DNA of 64,000 bases from IDS-8 sp040902105 (GTDB lineage Bacteria; Pseudomonadota; Gammaproteobacteria; Steroidobacterales; Woeseiaceae). The DNA is taken from assembly GCA_040902105.1 (NCBI GenBank), contig JBBDXW010000025.1, forward strand, positions 62,001 through 126,000. Direction: 5' to 3'. Every line of letters begins with the position of its first letter. Within the stretch, counting starts at the first letter, position 1. Of the stretch, positions 54,385 to 63,980 are shown piece by piece. The notes under the pieces are model-generated. The model searched no databases. It saw only the letters and a program-made list of their open reading frames with translations, and was not told the DNA's origin. The position numbers and the translations under genes were made by a program.

Positions 54385-55446
54385 TCAGGGCAGGTTCTTG
54401 ACGATCTGTGGCCCGATCCGGTTCGCCATCCAGACCGGCAGCTTTCGCCAGACGGCGACAGCCGCCTGGAACTTCGGATTTGCCGGATTGAGCTGCGGAA
54501 TCTCCTGCGTATCCCTCAACCAGTAATGCCAGTAGAGTTGAACAGGCTCGGCGCCCCACTGTTTCTTGAAGCGGAACGTGCCGCTGCCCTGAGTGCTGCG
54601 GCCGAAATCGAAGATCTCGTAGCCCTGCTCCTCGGCGTATTTCAGCATGCTCCAGTAAAGGTACATATTGACTCCGTAGCGGTCGGCGGAGCGCAACGAA
54701 GAAGCCCAGGGCACTTCCAGCTTGCCGTTGAAGCCGATCACAACGCTGGCCGCGACAGGATGTCCTGCCACGCGCACGACAAACACCCGTGCCAACTCCG
54801 GAAATCGTTGCAGGATAGCGCGAAACCATGTCAATGGATAAACCGGCACGCCGAGGTCGCGGTACTTGACGGAGAACACCGTGTAGAAATCCTCCACCAG
54901 TTCTTCGCCACCGATCTCGCTCTCCGCGCCCTCCTTCTGCGGACGCTTGACCTGTGCACGGACTTTGGAACCGAGCTTGTTCCAGAGAGTATCGCTGTCA
55001 CCGGAGAGCCGCAGGCGCATCGAGACCTTGTCCAGCCGTTTCGGCAGGCTCGTGCAATCGGCAAGGTGTCGCAGCTCGACGTGCGCGACGTCGAGTTCGC
55101 GCCCGAGGCTCGTTGCACTTTCGATCAGCCTTGCGCAGGTGGAAGCATCGTCCGCAAGCACGCCGCCGTAACTGACATAGGGCATGGAGACCAGAAAATC
55201 TCCGAACAGCAGGCTCTTGAGACGAACCAGCGGCAGCACTCCTCTGATCTGTCCGCTGTTTTCGGCCAGCAGATAATGCGTTTCCCGGTCGAATACGGAC
55301 TCGATCAACTCGCGCCATGCAGCGAGATGATAGACGGAAGCTGTTGCATGGCCGCGCACGTATCCATCCCACGCAGCCATGCAGGACGCGCCGGCGTCGG
55401 TAACGGCCACCGCGGAGTCAGGCGGCATCGCCGAGATAGATTTCAT
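54385..55446 (-). CDS. FemAB family protein, XrtA/PEP-CTERM-associated
   Basis: This is a 353-residue protein of the TIGR03019 type with two GNAT-like halves. Recognisable parts are AAWRELIESVFDRETHYLLAE, GVLPLVRLKS, and the C-terminal NMYLYWSMLKYAEEQG with FDFGRSTQGSGTFRFK. Relatives transfer aminoacyl groups from aminoacyl-tRNA, or other acyl groups, to amines. This family's substrate in exopolysaccharide loci is unknown. The ATG at 55446 lies inside the end of the deacetylase gene (29-base overlap) with AGGATGG upstream. Confidence 0.92.
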   Translation of the reverse strand: MKSISAMPPDSAVAVTDAGASCMAAWDGYVRGHATASVYHLAAWRELIESVFDRETHYLLAENSGQIRGVLPLVRLKSLLFGDFLVSMPYVSYGGVLADDASTCARLIESATSLGRELDVAHVELRHLADCTSLPKRLDKVSMRLRLSGDSDTLWNKLGSKVRAQVKRPQKEGAESEIGGEELVEDFYTVFSVKYRDLGVPVYPLTWFRAILQRFPELARVFVVRVAGHPVAASVVIGFNGKLEVPWASSLRSADRYGVNMYLYWSMLKYAEEQGYEIFDFGRSTQGSGTFRFKKQWGAEPVQLYWHYWLRDTQEIPQLNPANPKFQAAVAVWRKLPVWMANRIGPQIVKNLP

Positions 55447-56311
55447 CCATCCTGCCCCACTTCAGGTCCCGCAACAGACGAGCGAGACGCGGCTCGAAAC
55501 GCTGCAGATTGACGTAATGGCGGAATCGGGTCTTGAGCGTAATTCCCGGCATGCGCGGCTGCCCGGGGTCCAGCTCCCAGGGATGAAAATAGAAGATGGC
55601 GGGCAACTCTGTTGTTCGCGCTATGCGCTGCATGAGCCAACGGGAAACAGCAAACGGTAGCAGCCGGAAATAGCCGCCGCCGGCGGCCGGCAGGTTACGG
55701 CCGAACAGGCGCGAGGTGCTGGCGGGAATTTCCAGGATGCCGGCTGACCTGACGTAAAAGGGATAGGCCGGCGCGTCGGGCAGCCCGTAATGGTCGTGCG
55801 CAATCGGGTAAATGCTCGAACTGTACAGGTAACCGGCGTCCGCCATGATCTGGTGCGCCCAGGGGGTGCGTTCATCCAGTGACCAGCTTGCGGCGCGGTA
55901 GCCGTGTACAGGCTGGCCGCCAACGTCTTCCAGCGATTTCTTCGCGCGGACGATGTCGGCACGGAAAGTAGCCGGAGTCTGGTCCCAGACGCGCACATGC
56001 CGCATGCCGTGGCTGGCTATCTCATGGCCTTCCGCGGCGATCCGGCGCACCACCTCCGGAAAATGCTCTGCCACCCACCCCAGTGTAAAAAACGTTCCGT
56101 GAACGCCGGCGTCCTGATACAGCTCGAGCACCCGGTCCACGTTTCGCGGGATGCGGCACTCGCGTTCGTCCCAGCTTTCTTTGGCGATGAGGTGCTCGAA
56201 CGCGGAGACCTGGAAATAGTCCTCCACGTCGCACGTGAGGGCATTGATTTGTCCTGCTGTTGCCGGCGGCGACCAGCGCCGGTCAACCGCCGGGAATGCC
56301 TCGCTATCCAC
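55418..56311 (-). CDS. XrtA system polysaccharide deacetylase (DUF3473)
   Basis: This is a 297-residue CE4 deacetylase of the TIGR03006 type. The start region LTCDVEDYFQVSAFE holds the catalytic Asp, the metal histidines are in EIASHGMRHVRVW, and the C-terminal DUF3473 part has FYFHPWELDPGQPR. I chose the GTG at 56311, two bases after the upstream stop; no ribosome binding site is visible, so re-initiation after that stop is likely. It removes acetyl groups from the exopolysaccharide or its precursor. The ATPase gene often found just upstream in such loci (TIGR03015) is absent here. Confidence 0.9.
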   Translation of the reverse strand: MDSEAFPAVDRRWSPPATAGQINALTCDVEDYFQVSAFEHLIAKESWDERECRIPRNVDRVLELYQDAGVHGTFFTLGWVAEHFPEVVRRIAAEGHEIASHGMRHVRVWDQTPATFRADIVRAKKSLEDVGGQPVHGYRAASWSLDERTPWAHQIMADAGYLYSSSIYPIAHDHYGLPDAPAYPFYVRSAGILEIPASTSRLFGRNLPAAGGGYFRLLPFAVSRWLMQRIARTTELPAIFYFHPWELDPGQPRMPGITLKTRFRHYVNLQRFEPRLARLLRDLKWGRMDEIYLGDAA

Positions 56312-56313
56312 AA

Positions 56314-57753
56314 TCAAAAAGTACGAGTGAGCAACAGGGAGACAATGTTGGCGACGTAGTCGCGATTCGTGACCAGGTTCTCTCCGGTTTCCTCTGTGTA
56401 AATGTACTCGAGCGTCAACGTGGTCTTGTTGCCGAGACGGTAATTTGCGTCGATCGAGGCCCTGATCGTGTCCCTGGTGTCGCCGTCCTGAAGCTCCCGC
56501 TCGGCCCATCCGCCCCTGATTCCGAGGTCCGTGCGCGCGCCGACGCGCCAGGTCGCTCTCAGGATTGCACCGCGTTGTGACTCGTCGACCAGCGGTGTGC
56601 CGTCGGCTTCCGTGCGATCGGTTCGCTCAGCGTCGAACAAGGTGACGGAGAGGCCGCTGCGGCGAAATTCCAGGTCCAGGCTCCATTGCAGGCGCTTCGA
56701 GATGAATCGCTCCGTGCCGCCAGGCTGGTTCAGGAAATCGTCCGGTACTTCGGGTTCGTCAAGCGTGCCTTGCCGGTAACGTGTCCTTCCCTCGGTTGTG
56801 GGTGTCTCCGTGTACGAGAATGCCGTACTGCCACGGTTGAACTGAAGTTCCAGATTACCCCGCCAGGAGCTGCCGAAACTTCGCTCGCCACCGGCAAATT
56901 CGGCGCTAAGCCGTTGACCGATCTGCCGGGCGAAGCCGACCTCCCAGAGGTCGTCCTCCATCTTCGGGTCCAGTGGCATGTCCCAGGCGCTCTCCTTACC
57001 GGCGGCTGCGAATAATCGTGTATTCGTGCCTGCCCAGAATCCGAGTTCGGCGGTCGCCCGCTGGTACTCCCAGGGAATCTCCAGGTCGTATTCCGTACGC
57101 TGCCAGTCGTAGCGAAGCGCCCAGGTGAGGCCTCGTTCCTTACGATAGTTGTCGATGGAGAAGTCCGCATCCTGGTTCTGGCTTCCCTGGGCATCGGCCT
57201 CGCCGTATTCCACCCAGCTGTGACGGTACTCGCCGGCCGCTACTACGTTCCTGCCGAATGCGTATTGAAAGGACGGCGCCGCATAATAGTCGTCACGGTT
57301 CTGTCGATTGCTGCTGATAGGCAGATTGCCCTGAGGAATGTTCTGCTCCGGATCCGTGATGGACTGACTGCGGCTGCCGCCAATTTCCATAAAGAGATTA
57401 TCCGGGATCAACGCGGCGCGAATGCTGGCATCGTATTGATGAAAGACCTCATTTTCGCCGAGATCGTGATAGCGGTATGCCTGCAGCAGGTAATCCACGT
57501 TGGTGGTAATTCGCGGCGCTTCGTGCGACAGGTGGAAGGACGGCTCGATGCGATAGATTTTTTCGCTCTGGGCATCCTCATCATCGCTGGCCAGCGCGAC
57601 ATTGTCGGTGTGCGTTATACCGATGGTCACCTCGGGTACGAATTCGGCGCTAAATCCAGTGGACGCAACAAGAGGAGCGAGCCCTGCCAACGCAAACGTG
57701 ATCCTCGCGCGGCGCCGCGGAACGGCGGCCCTACTCGTATCCGTAGTATCCAT
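56314..57753 (-). CDS. TIGR03016-type PEP-CTERM system outer-membrane beta-barrel protein
   Basis: This is a 479-residue protein with a signal peptide (ITFALAGLAPLVASTGFSA) and many alternating amphipathic strands (for example NLELQFNRGSTAFSYTETP), ending in LLLTRTF with a terminal Phe as in outer-membrane barrels. It matches the XrtA-associated TIGR03016 group and may form the outer-membrane channel for the polymer. The ATG at 57753 lies 23 bases inside the kinase gene, which makes the two translationally coupled. Confidence 0.88.
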   Translation of the reverse strand: MDTTDTSRAAVPRRRARITFALAGLAPLVASTGFSAEFVPEVTIGITHTDNVALASDDEDAQSEKIYRIEPSFHLSHEAPRITTNVDYLLQAYRYHDLGENEVFHQYDASIRAALIPDNLFMEIGGSRSQSITDPEQNIPQGNLPISSNRQNRDDYYAAPSFQYAFGRNVVAAGEYRHSWVEYGEADAQGSQNQDADFSIDNYRKERGLTWALRYDWQRTEYDLEIPWEYQRATAELGFWAGTNTRLFAAAGKESAWDMPLDPKMEDDLWEVGFARQIGQRLSAEFAGGERSFGSSWRGNLELQFNRGSTAFSYTETPTTEGRTRYRQGTLDEPEVPDDFLNQPGGTERFISKRLQWSLDLEFRRSGLSVTLFDAERTDRTEADGTPLVDESQRGAILRATWRVGARTDLGIRGGWAERELQDGDTRDTIRASIDANYRLGNKTTLTLEYIYTEETGENLVTNRDYVANIVSLLLTRTF

Positions 57754-58612
57754 AATCCCCGTAATACCCGAACTGTGACGAATGGCGACTCTTGTTGAGG
57801 ATGATATTGATCGCCTTGTCGCTGTCCAGAACTTCGATGGTTTGCAGCAACGACTGTTGCGTGGTGGCGCCCGCCTCCACGACCAGCGCAATCTGCCCGA
57901 CCTGGCTCGCGAGCGCCTGGGCCTCGCTGGTGATCAGAAGCGGGGGGGAATCCAGCAGGATGATCCGGTCCGAGTAGCGCGTCGCCAGTTCATCGACAAT
58001 TCGCGACATGCGTTCGCTGGCAAGCAACTCGGTTGCTTGTGGATGGTGTCTGCCGGCAGGCAGCACCTGGACGTCATTCATATCGGTACGCACCAGCGCG
58101 TCGTCGAGGTTGCGTGATTCGTCCAATAACAGATCGATGAGGCCCGGCGCTTCCGCCAGGCCGAGTTCACGGCTGATATGCCGCTTGGCGACATCGGCGT
58201 CGACCAGCAGCACATTCAGTTCGCGCTCCAGCGAGATGCTCACGGCGAGATTCATCGAGCAGAAGGTTTTGCCGGCGTTGGGCATCGCGCTGGTGATCAT
58301 GATCACATTCATGTGATCCGCCCCTGTGTCCCTGGCTTTCGCCGCGTTCGCGATCAGCGGCCGTTTGATGCGCCGAAACTCATCCGCCACCGGCGCTGCG
58401 TGATCCATGGGCGCGAGCAGACCGGCCTTTATCAATTGCTGCTGATCGACCGCGTACCTCGGCCCCTCTACCGCCACTTTCTTTTTCCGCCCGACAGGAA
58501 CCGACGTGATATCGGCGCCAGCGTCGAATCCGTTATGCGGCACAGCCGGTTTGTCAACGCGTGGCGGCGCTTCACGCTTCAGAATATCCAGTGCTTCCTT
58601 GATCTTGCTCAC
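57731..58612 (-). CDS. XrtA-associated tyrosine autokinase
   Basis: This is a 293-residue BY-kinase of the TIGR03018 type. Walker A is TSAMPNAGKTF, Walker A' is VLLVDADVAK and Walker B is IILLDSPPLL. The C-terminus is a tyrosine cluster (FGYYGDYGYYGYE) for autophosphorylation. The kinase probably cycles phosphorylation with the chain-length protein just upstream to control polymer length. The GTG at 58612 overlaps the stop of that gene by four bases (GTGA). A longer upstream frame is spurious. Confidence 0.92.
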   Translation of the reverse strand: MSKIKEALDILKREAPPRVDKPAVPHNGFDAGADITSVPVGRKKKVAVEGPRYAVDQQQLIKAGLLAPMDHAAPVADEFRRIKRPLIANAAKARDTGADHMNVIMITSAMPNAGKTFCSMNLAVSISLERELNVLLVDADVAKRHISRELGLAEAPGLIDLLLDESRNLDDALVRTDMNDVQVLPAGRHHPQATELLASERMSRIVDELATRYSDRIILLDSPPLLITSEAQALASQVGQIALVVEAGATTQQSLLQTIEVLDSDKAINIILNKSRHSSQFGYYGDYGYYGYE

Positions 58613-60210
58613 GCCCCGATTCCTCCCGTGAGCTGCCGCATCAACGCCGCCCCCTGCGCCTGGAAAGCCATAATAAAGGCGGTTACTACGACCAGAGATA
58701 CGTAACTCGCGGCCCACGCGACCGCTTCGGTCCGTCGCGCCCTGGCTTGCCCCGGAGTCAGTAACATACTGACGGATCCCAGCACCGGCAGCCCGGCAAT
58801 TCGTTGCAGGGAGCGCCGGGTGAAGAAGACCGGGTTGAGCTGGTTCAGTCCGAAAGCTACGGCGCCCCCCGCGCCGATCGCGACAATCAGGACCATCGCA
58901 AGCAAGACCGGGCGGTCAGGCCCCACCGGCTCGATGGCCGCGAAAGGGGGCTCCAGGGTCCTGAACTGCACCCCGTCGGTGACCGGGTCGAGCCGTTCCT
59001 TGGACTGCAGTTGCTCGCGCCGCTGCAGCAGTTCCTGGTAGCGAGCCTGGACGACGCTGTAGTCGCGGTTGAGCTGCTTCAGATTCGTTTCCACTTCGGC
59101 AATCTTGTCCACATCTGCGCGCAGTCGACCAACGGTTCCGCTGTGCGTCGCAAGCTGTGACTGCAGGCCCGCCAGTTCTACCTCGGCGTTACTGAGCTGG
59201 ATGCGCAGGCTCTGATAGACAGGGTTGGCCTGCAGGGGCTGATCCGGCGACATGCTCGGCAACAGTCCCGCCGCCAGGGCCGCTTCGCGTTCCGTGCCGC
59301 AGGCCGCCTCCAGAGAAGCGATGATCTCCTTGAGCGACACAATGCTGGGGTGTTTGGCGGTGAAGTCCACCTGCAATGACGCGAGTTCGCCCTGAAGCTG
59401 CGCGATCTGCCCCTGCTGCGAGCAGCCGAAAGAAGCGGGGCCTGAAGGCATGTTGGTCATGATGCCGAACACCGGCTCTTCGCCGACGATCTGCCTTTGC
59501 AGCTCATCGCGCCGCTGGCGCACCTCGCGGACTTGTGACTCGGTTTGGTTCACGGAGGCGATTGCCTGTTGCAGGCGGGAATAATAGTCGCCGCGATCGT
59601 CCGGCATGTAGCCGAGATTATCCTTCTTGAACTGCGCCAGGTCGCTCTCCGCTTTCCGCAGCCGATCCTCGTGGTCACGGACCTCCGAATCCAGGGCCCT
59701 TGCAGTCATTTCCGCGTCGTTACCCTGCCCCTGCAACGAATTCTCGACGAACGCATCGACGATGGCGGCCACCACTTCCCTCGCCTTGGCACGGTCCGGG
59801 TCCTCATAGGAGATGCTGAACACGTTCCGTTCCCGGTTGCCGTCGACACTGACGCGCTCCTGCAGGCGCGTGATCAGGTGCTCCAGCTGCTGTGGAGTGT
59901 CTACACGTAAATCCAGGTCGGTTTTCCGCGCAACCGCCTCGAGGTTCGGCCGCGTAAGCAAGGCCCTGCTGACCGCCTCGACCTGCGCGGTGAGGTTGTC
60001 GGAGATTGCCAGGCCCTCGAAGATCGGCCCCATGAGGCTTTTGGTGTCCACGTACACCCGGGCCGAGGCGCCATAGACATCGGGCATGGAGTAGACGTAG
60101 GACCAGCCCAGCATCGATATGAACCACGCCGCGCCGGACGCCCACCATCGGTAGCGCCACATACCTCGCAGGTACTCGAGGACCTCCGCGACAATTTCCT
60201 GGATATTCAC
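58609..60210 (-). CDS. XrtA system polysaccharide chain-length determinant (Wzz-like)
   Basis: This is a 533-residue inner-membrane protein of the TIGR03007 type. A first helix at residues ~20-40 is followed by the Wzz start (ARVYVDTKSLMGPIFEGL). A long periplasmic coiled-coil region (~180-400) comes next, then helices near residues ~430-450 and ~500-520. It sets polymer length and stimulates the autokinase encoded next. A Cys pair in the coiled-coil region (SFGCSQQG, EAACGTE) could form a disulfide. It starts 56 bases after the export lipoprotein gene. Confidence 0.93.
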   Translation of the reverse strand: MNIQEIVAEVLEYLRGMWRYRWWASGAAWFISMLGWSYVYSMPDVYGASARVYVDTKSLMGPIFEGLAISDNLTAQVEAVSRALLTRPNLEAVARKTDLDLRVDTPQQLEHLITRLQERVSVDGNRERNVFSISYEDPDRAKAREVVAAIVDAFVENSLQGQGNDAEMTARALDSEVRDHEDRLRKAESDLAQFKKDNLGYMPDDRGDYYSRLQQAIASVNQTESQVREVRQRRDELQRQIVGEEPVFGIMTNMPSGPASFGCSQQGQIAQLQGELASLQVDFTAKHPSIVSLKEIIASLEAACGTEREAALAAGLLPSMSPDQPLQANPVYQSLRIQLSNAEVELAGLQSQLATHSGTVGRLRADVDKIAEVETNLKQLNRDYSVVQARYQELLQRREQLQSKERLDPVTDGVQFRTLEPPFAAIEPVGPDRPVLLAMVLIVAIGAGGAVAFGLNQLNPVFFTRRSLQRIAGLPVLGSVSMLLTPGQARARRTEAVAWAASYVSLVVVTAFIMAFQAQGAALMRQLTGGIGA

Positions 60211-60266
60211 AGTTCTATTTTCGACTGCGGCTTGTCAGGTCGAATCTCTCAATTAATCGATGCAGG

Positions 60267-60908
60267 CTAGAAAAAGGATTCCGGAATGATCAATACATCA
60301 CCCGGCAGCATGCGCACATTCTCCTCGATTTTACCGTCGTTCAGCAGGTCTTCGAGGCGTACTTTTATTTGCACGGATTTACCGTCGACTTCGCGGACGA
60401 TCTTTGAACCGTTGCCGGCGGCGAATTCCGACAGGCCGCCGACCTGGATCATCACGTCGAGCACAGTCATGCCCTGCCGATACTGTATCGCTTGCGGCTG
60501 GACCGCCTGCCCCACCACGCGGACTTGCTGCTGCGGCGCGCCGACGAATTCCTCCATGATGACCGTGACCACCGGGGAGCGCACGTATTCCGACAGTACG
60601 GTCTCGATGTCCCGCGCGAGCTCCGTTGCGGACTTGTCGGCTGCCTGCAGGTCTTCCACCAGCGGTGTCGAGATCATGCCGTCCGGCCGCACCTGCACGC
60701 TGGTCGACAGGTCTTCGTGATCCCATACAAAAATCTGCAACGAATCGCCCGGGCCGATACGGTATTCAACCGAGCGGTTGGCGACCGATTCCGGCAAATT
60801 CGATGCGGAATAGTCGGCCCCGGCACACGCCCCGAGCAGACCACTGGTCAGTGTAAGCAGGATTCCTCTGTATGTTTTGGTCAACGTTAGCCCCGGATTG
60901 AAGAACAC
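60267..60908 (-). CDS. XrtA system polysaccharide export lipoprotein (Wza-like)
   Basis: This is an outer-membrane polysaccharide export protein of the TIGR03027 type. The lipobox LLGAC follows a hydrophobic core (ILLTLTSGL). A Poly_export domain (VEYRIGPGDSLQIFVWDHEDLS) and an SLBB-like domain (VVGQAVQPQAIQYRQGMTVLDV) follow. The start is uncertain. A GTG at 60908 gives a normal signal length. A TTG at 60884 would also work, and a TTG at 60977 would give an overlong signal. It should form the export channel with the Wzz-like protein and the TIGR03016 barrel. Confidence 0.9.
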   Translation of the reverse strand: MFFNPGLTLTKTYRGILLTLTSGLLGACAGADYSASNLPESVANRSVEYRIGPGDSLQIFVWDHEDLSTSVQVRPDGMISTPLVEDLQAADKSATELARDIETVLSEYVRSPVVTVIMEEFVGAPQQQVRVVGQAVQPQAIQYRQGMTVLDVMIQVGGLSEFAAGNGSKIVREVDGKSVQIKVRLEDLLNDGKIEENVRMLPGDVLIIPESFF

Positions 60909-61010
60909 TGTCTTGTTGTAAGCGATTTTTAAGCCGTTTATGGGCAAGAAACCGCAAAGAATATCATTGAAGCGCAACGGATTCCGGAAGCAGCGTCCCA
61001 GTTTCCCCGG

Positions 61011-63821
61011 TCACAACGATGTGAGCAGTTCCTCGGCCTCCTGGCGGGCGGCGAAACCGTCCGCGCCGTCAAGAATGTCTTCAAGGATGCGCCGCGCCTC
61101 GGCCTTGTCGCCGGCGGCCGCCAGGGCAGCGGCGAGATGATACCGGACCTCGGGGTTGTCCGGGCCGTTTTCGACAGCCTGGCGCAACATTGGAATACCC
61201 TCGTCCAGGTTGCCCTTCTGTACCTGTATCCAGCCAAGCGTATCCGCCACTGAGCCATCTTGCGGCGATTGCTCGTAGGCGCTGCGGGCGGTTTCCTCCG
61301 CCCGCGGGTCGCCGCTCTGGAAATACTCCCAGGCCAGGTTGTTCAGGGCGACGTAGCTGTCCGGCGCCATGGAGACTACCTGTTCGTATTCCTCGATGGC
61401 CCGTGCCGTCTCGCCGCGGGCCTGGTGGCTCTGGGCAACGACCAGGCGCAGTTCCGTATCCAGGGGCCGTTCGTTCAGATAGTTCAGCAGGGGCGCCTCC
61501 GGGTTTTCCAGCTCGCCGGTGGTCCGGACCTGAAACGCTCGAACCGCCAGCCGGCGGTCGTCCTTCCTGAGAGACAGGGCTTTATCGTAGGCCGCGGCCG
61601 CCTCGCCGAACCGGCTGGCGGCGGCGAGCAGTTCCGCTTCCAGTGCAAAGGGTATGCCGTTGTCCGGGTACCGCGCTTGCAGATCCTTCGCAATTTTCAG
61701 CGCAGCATCGGAGTCGCCCTGACGCGCCTTCAGTGACGCGATCATCACGGACGACTGGATGTTGTCGAGGTCGATCCCGCCGGATCCCGAGAGCGTCCGT
61801 TCCGCCAGCGCATAATTGCCCGACGCTGCCTGCGCGCGTGCCTGATTCATCCGGTATGCCGCCTCTTCAGGATCGAGCCTGGCGGCCTGTTCGAAATTCG
61901 CGAGGGCATCGGCGTTCTGATCGAGCTCCTGCTGCGCCAGCCCGAGCAGATTGCGTGCCTCGGCGTTGGAACCTTCGAGCCGGACTGCCTCGTATGCCAC
62001 CTGTGTGGCAGATTCGAAAGAGCGTTCGCTGATATAAAGGCGCGCCAGCAGCAATCGCGGCATGATGGCCGCCGGGTCGGCTGCACGTGCCTTCTCGAGC
62101 CACTGGAGAGCCGCATCGGATTTTTCGGCCCGGGCTTCCAGCCTTGCAAGCGCCACCATCACCTCGATCGACTCGGGCTGCTGCTCGAGTGCTGCGAGGT
62201 ACTGCCCTCTCGCGGCATCGAAGTCGCCCTGCTCGATGTCGACTCTGGCAACGTTGTAATAGGTTGAGAGGTCGGCCGGCGCGAGTCTCCGTGCTGCCAT
62301 GAAGCTCTCGCGTGCGAGGTCCGGGTCGTCCGTCGACAGCGCTATGCCGCCGATCAGGTTTCGAACCCGGGCATCCTCGGGCCAGCGCACTGCCATCGCC
62401 TCGGCATCGCGCAGGGCCGTGGTCGAATCCCCGCGACGCAGCGGGCTCATGACCTGCAGAAGATCGCGGCGATAGGCATTCTGTGCCGAATCGTCCGGCG
62501 ACGACGACAGCAGCGTTTCCGCTTCGTCGACCTGTCCCGCTGCGAGGTAAGCGGCGGCGAGATCGAGCTGCAGGTCCACGTTGTCGGGTTTGTTCTCGAT
62601 CTCTTCGCGCAAGTATTGAATCGCGTTATTGTATTGGCCGGCTTCGAGACTCGCACGCACCGCCAGGTTCAACGCGCCGGCATCCGTATCCGTGGAACCC
62701 AGCAGCGGACGCAGCACATCCACAGCCTCGTCGGCGCGGTGCTGATGCAAGCGAATCTCCGCCATCAGCTTTCGCGCATCCGCATTATCCGGCGCGGCGG
62801 AAATGACCGAAGACAGATGCATTTCTGCCTGGCCCATATTGCCGCGCTTGAAATGCACAGCAGCCAGCAGGAACTGCGCCGGACGGTACTCCGGCGCCGC
62901 CTTCAAGACCTGCTGCAGCTTTGCCTGCGCAGTCTCGTAGTCCTCCCCCATATAGGCAATGCGGGCCGTCACGTAAATTGTCGACAGATTGTCCGGCGCA
63001 AACTCCTGCAATTGTGCTGCAGCAACCTTCGCCGCCCCCAGATCGTTCTGCGCCAGTCGAGACTCGATCAGGCCGACCAGCGCGGAGACCTGCGCGTCGG
63101 TATCCGAAGCCGTACTGGCCAGCTCGTGGGCCAGTGCGAACTCGTCCACCGCCGCGCCGGGATCCAGCATCGCGAGGTACAACGAACCCGAGGCCAGGCG
63201 AGCCGGGACGTACTTCCCCTCGATGCGCAGCGCCTCGTCAAGAGATTTGCGTGCTTCGGCATTGTTTTCTTCGGCAACGTAACTCGAAACGACGCCGAGC
63301 CTGGCCGGCATGTCGTCGCCATCCGCCGCCAGCACCTCGAGATACATGTCACGCGCATCGCCCGGACGTTGCAGCCCCATCATGGCATCGCCACGCATAC
63401 GCAGAATGCCGAGTCGCTCGGTTTCGTTTTGTGCCAGTTCGGGCTGAATTTCTTCCAGCAACTGCTCGAACCGGCGCAACGAGAGCAATGCCCGACCCAG
63501 GTCGACCGCAACCGTCCGGAGGTCGGAACCGAGTTCGATCGCGCGGCGCAGTTCCTTTTCCGCGGTGGCGGCGTCGTTGACACGTATCGAAGACCGTCCG
63601 AGCAACAGCCTCGCCTCACGGTTCTGCGGCTCCTGTTCCAGGATGTTCTTGGCGTCGATGATCGCCGCACGGTATTCGCTCGATTCGAATGCCGCCTGCG
63701 CGCGCGCAAGCCGGGCGGCATTATCCATTCCGAGTCCACAGGCCGCGATGAACAAGAGCGGCAAGAGGGCGATTGAAGGCCCAGGTATTCCCGGGTGGAT
63801 ATCGCGGAAAAGATTCAGCAT
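61011..63821 (-). CDS. prsT: PEP-CTERM system TPR-repeat lipoprotein PrsT
   Basis: This is a 936-residue lipoprotein of the TIGR02917 type. The lipobox is FIAAC with Cys28. The rest is more than twenty tandem TPR-like repeats (for example ARAQAAFESSEYRAAIIDAK and AEMHLSSVISAAPDNADARK). It occurs at the head of XrtA loci and may scaffold the export machinery or PEP-CTERM protein sorting. It is the first gene of the minus-strand core operon and lies about 100 bases before the export lipoprotein gene. Confidence 0.93.
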   Translation of the reverse strand: MLNLFRDIHPGIPGPSIALLPLLFIAACGLGMDNAARLARAQAAFESSEYRAAIIDAKNILEQEPQNREARLLLGRSSIRVNDAATAEKELRRAIELGSDLRTVAVDLGRALLSLRRFEQLLEEIQPELAQNETERLGILRMRGDAMMGLQRPGDARDMYLEVLAADGDDMPARLGVVSSYVAEENNAEARKSLDEALRIEGKYVPARLASGSLYLAMLDPGAAVDEFALAHELASTASDTDAQVSALVGLIESRLAQNDLGAAKVAAAQLQEFAPDNLSTIYVTARIAYMGEDYETAQAKLQQVLKAAPEYRPAQFLLAAVHFKRGNMGQAEMHLSSVISAAPDNADARKLMAEIRLHQHRADEAVDVLRPLLGSTDTDAGALNLAVRASLEAGQYNNAIQYLREEIENKPDNVDLQLDLAAAYLAAGQVDEAETLLSSSPDDSAQNAYRRDLLQVMSPLRRGDSTTALRDAEAMAVRWPEDARVRNLIGGIALSTDDPDLARESFMAARRLAPADLSTYYNVARVDIEQGDFDAARGQYLAALEQQPESIEVMVALARLEARAEKSDAALQWLEKARAADPAAIMPRLLLARLYISERSFESATQVAYEAVRLEGSNAEARNLLGLAQQELDQNADALANFEQAARLDPEEAAYRMNQARAQAASGNYALAERTLSGSGGIDLDNIQSSVMIASLKARQGDSDAALKIAKDLQARYPDNGIPFALEAELLAAASRFGEAAAAYDKALSLRKDDRRLAVRAFQVRTTGELENPEAPLLNYLNERPLDTELRLVVAQSHQARGETARAIEEYEQVVSMAPDSYVALNNLAWEYFQSGDPRAEETARSAYEQSPQDGSVADTLGWIQVQKGNLDEGIPMLRQAVENGPDNPEVRYHLAAALAAAGDKAEARRILEDILDGADGFAARQEAEELLTSL

Positions 63822-63964
63822 GCTGTTGTAATCTCCAGGTGTTGCATCCGTGATCGGCCGGCGCGACCCGGTGCCCGTCCCCGCATTATGTTTAGAAATG
63901 AGGCTAGCCCCCGAATTCTATACCAGGCGTCCCGCGCGGTCCGCGATCCAGTGCGACTGCAGAG

Positions 63965-63980
63965 CGTGAACTGGATCACG
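63965..63980. promoter_or_regulatory. CRP/FNR-like palindrome upstream of prsT
   Basis: GTGA (63966-63969) and TCAC (63976-63979) are separated by six bases, the core arrangement of CRP-family sites. It lies about 145 bases before the prsT start. The outer bases (C and G) do not match the full consensus. Confidence 0.3.

Noticed and set aside
52416..54401. 661-codon open frame on the plus strand opposite the XrtA amidotransferase
   Set aside because: It mirrors a complete MCGI-type amidotransferase and has no recognisable domain or ribosome binding site.
54211..55512. 433-codon plus-strand frame opposite the FemAB gene
   Set aside because: Antisense shadow of the FemAB protein and the amidotransferase start.
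62616..63776. 386-codon plus-strand frame opposite prsT
   Set aside because: Antisense shadow of the TPR repeats; its periodicity is inherited from them.
63863..63876. GG-N10-GC spacing on the minus strand before prsT as a sigma-54 site, since XrtA loci can be controlled by PrsR and RpoN
   Set aside because: Outside the GG and GC the bases do not match the -24/-12 consensus, and such spacing is frequent in G+C-rich DNA.
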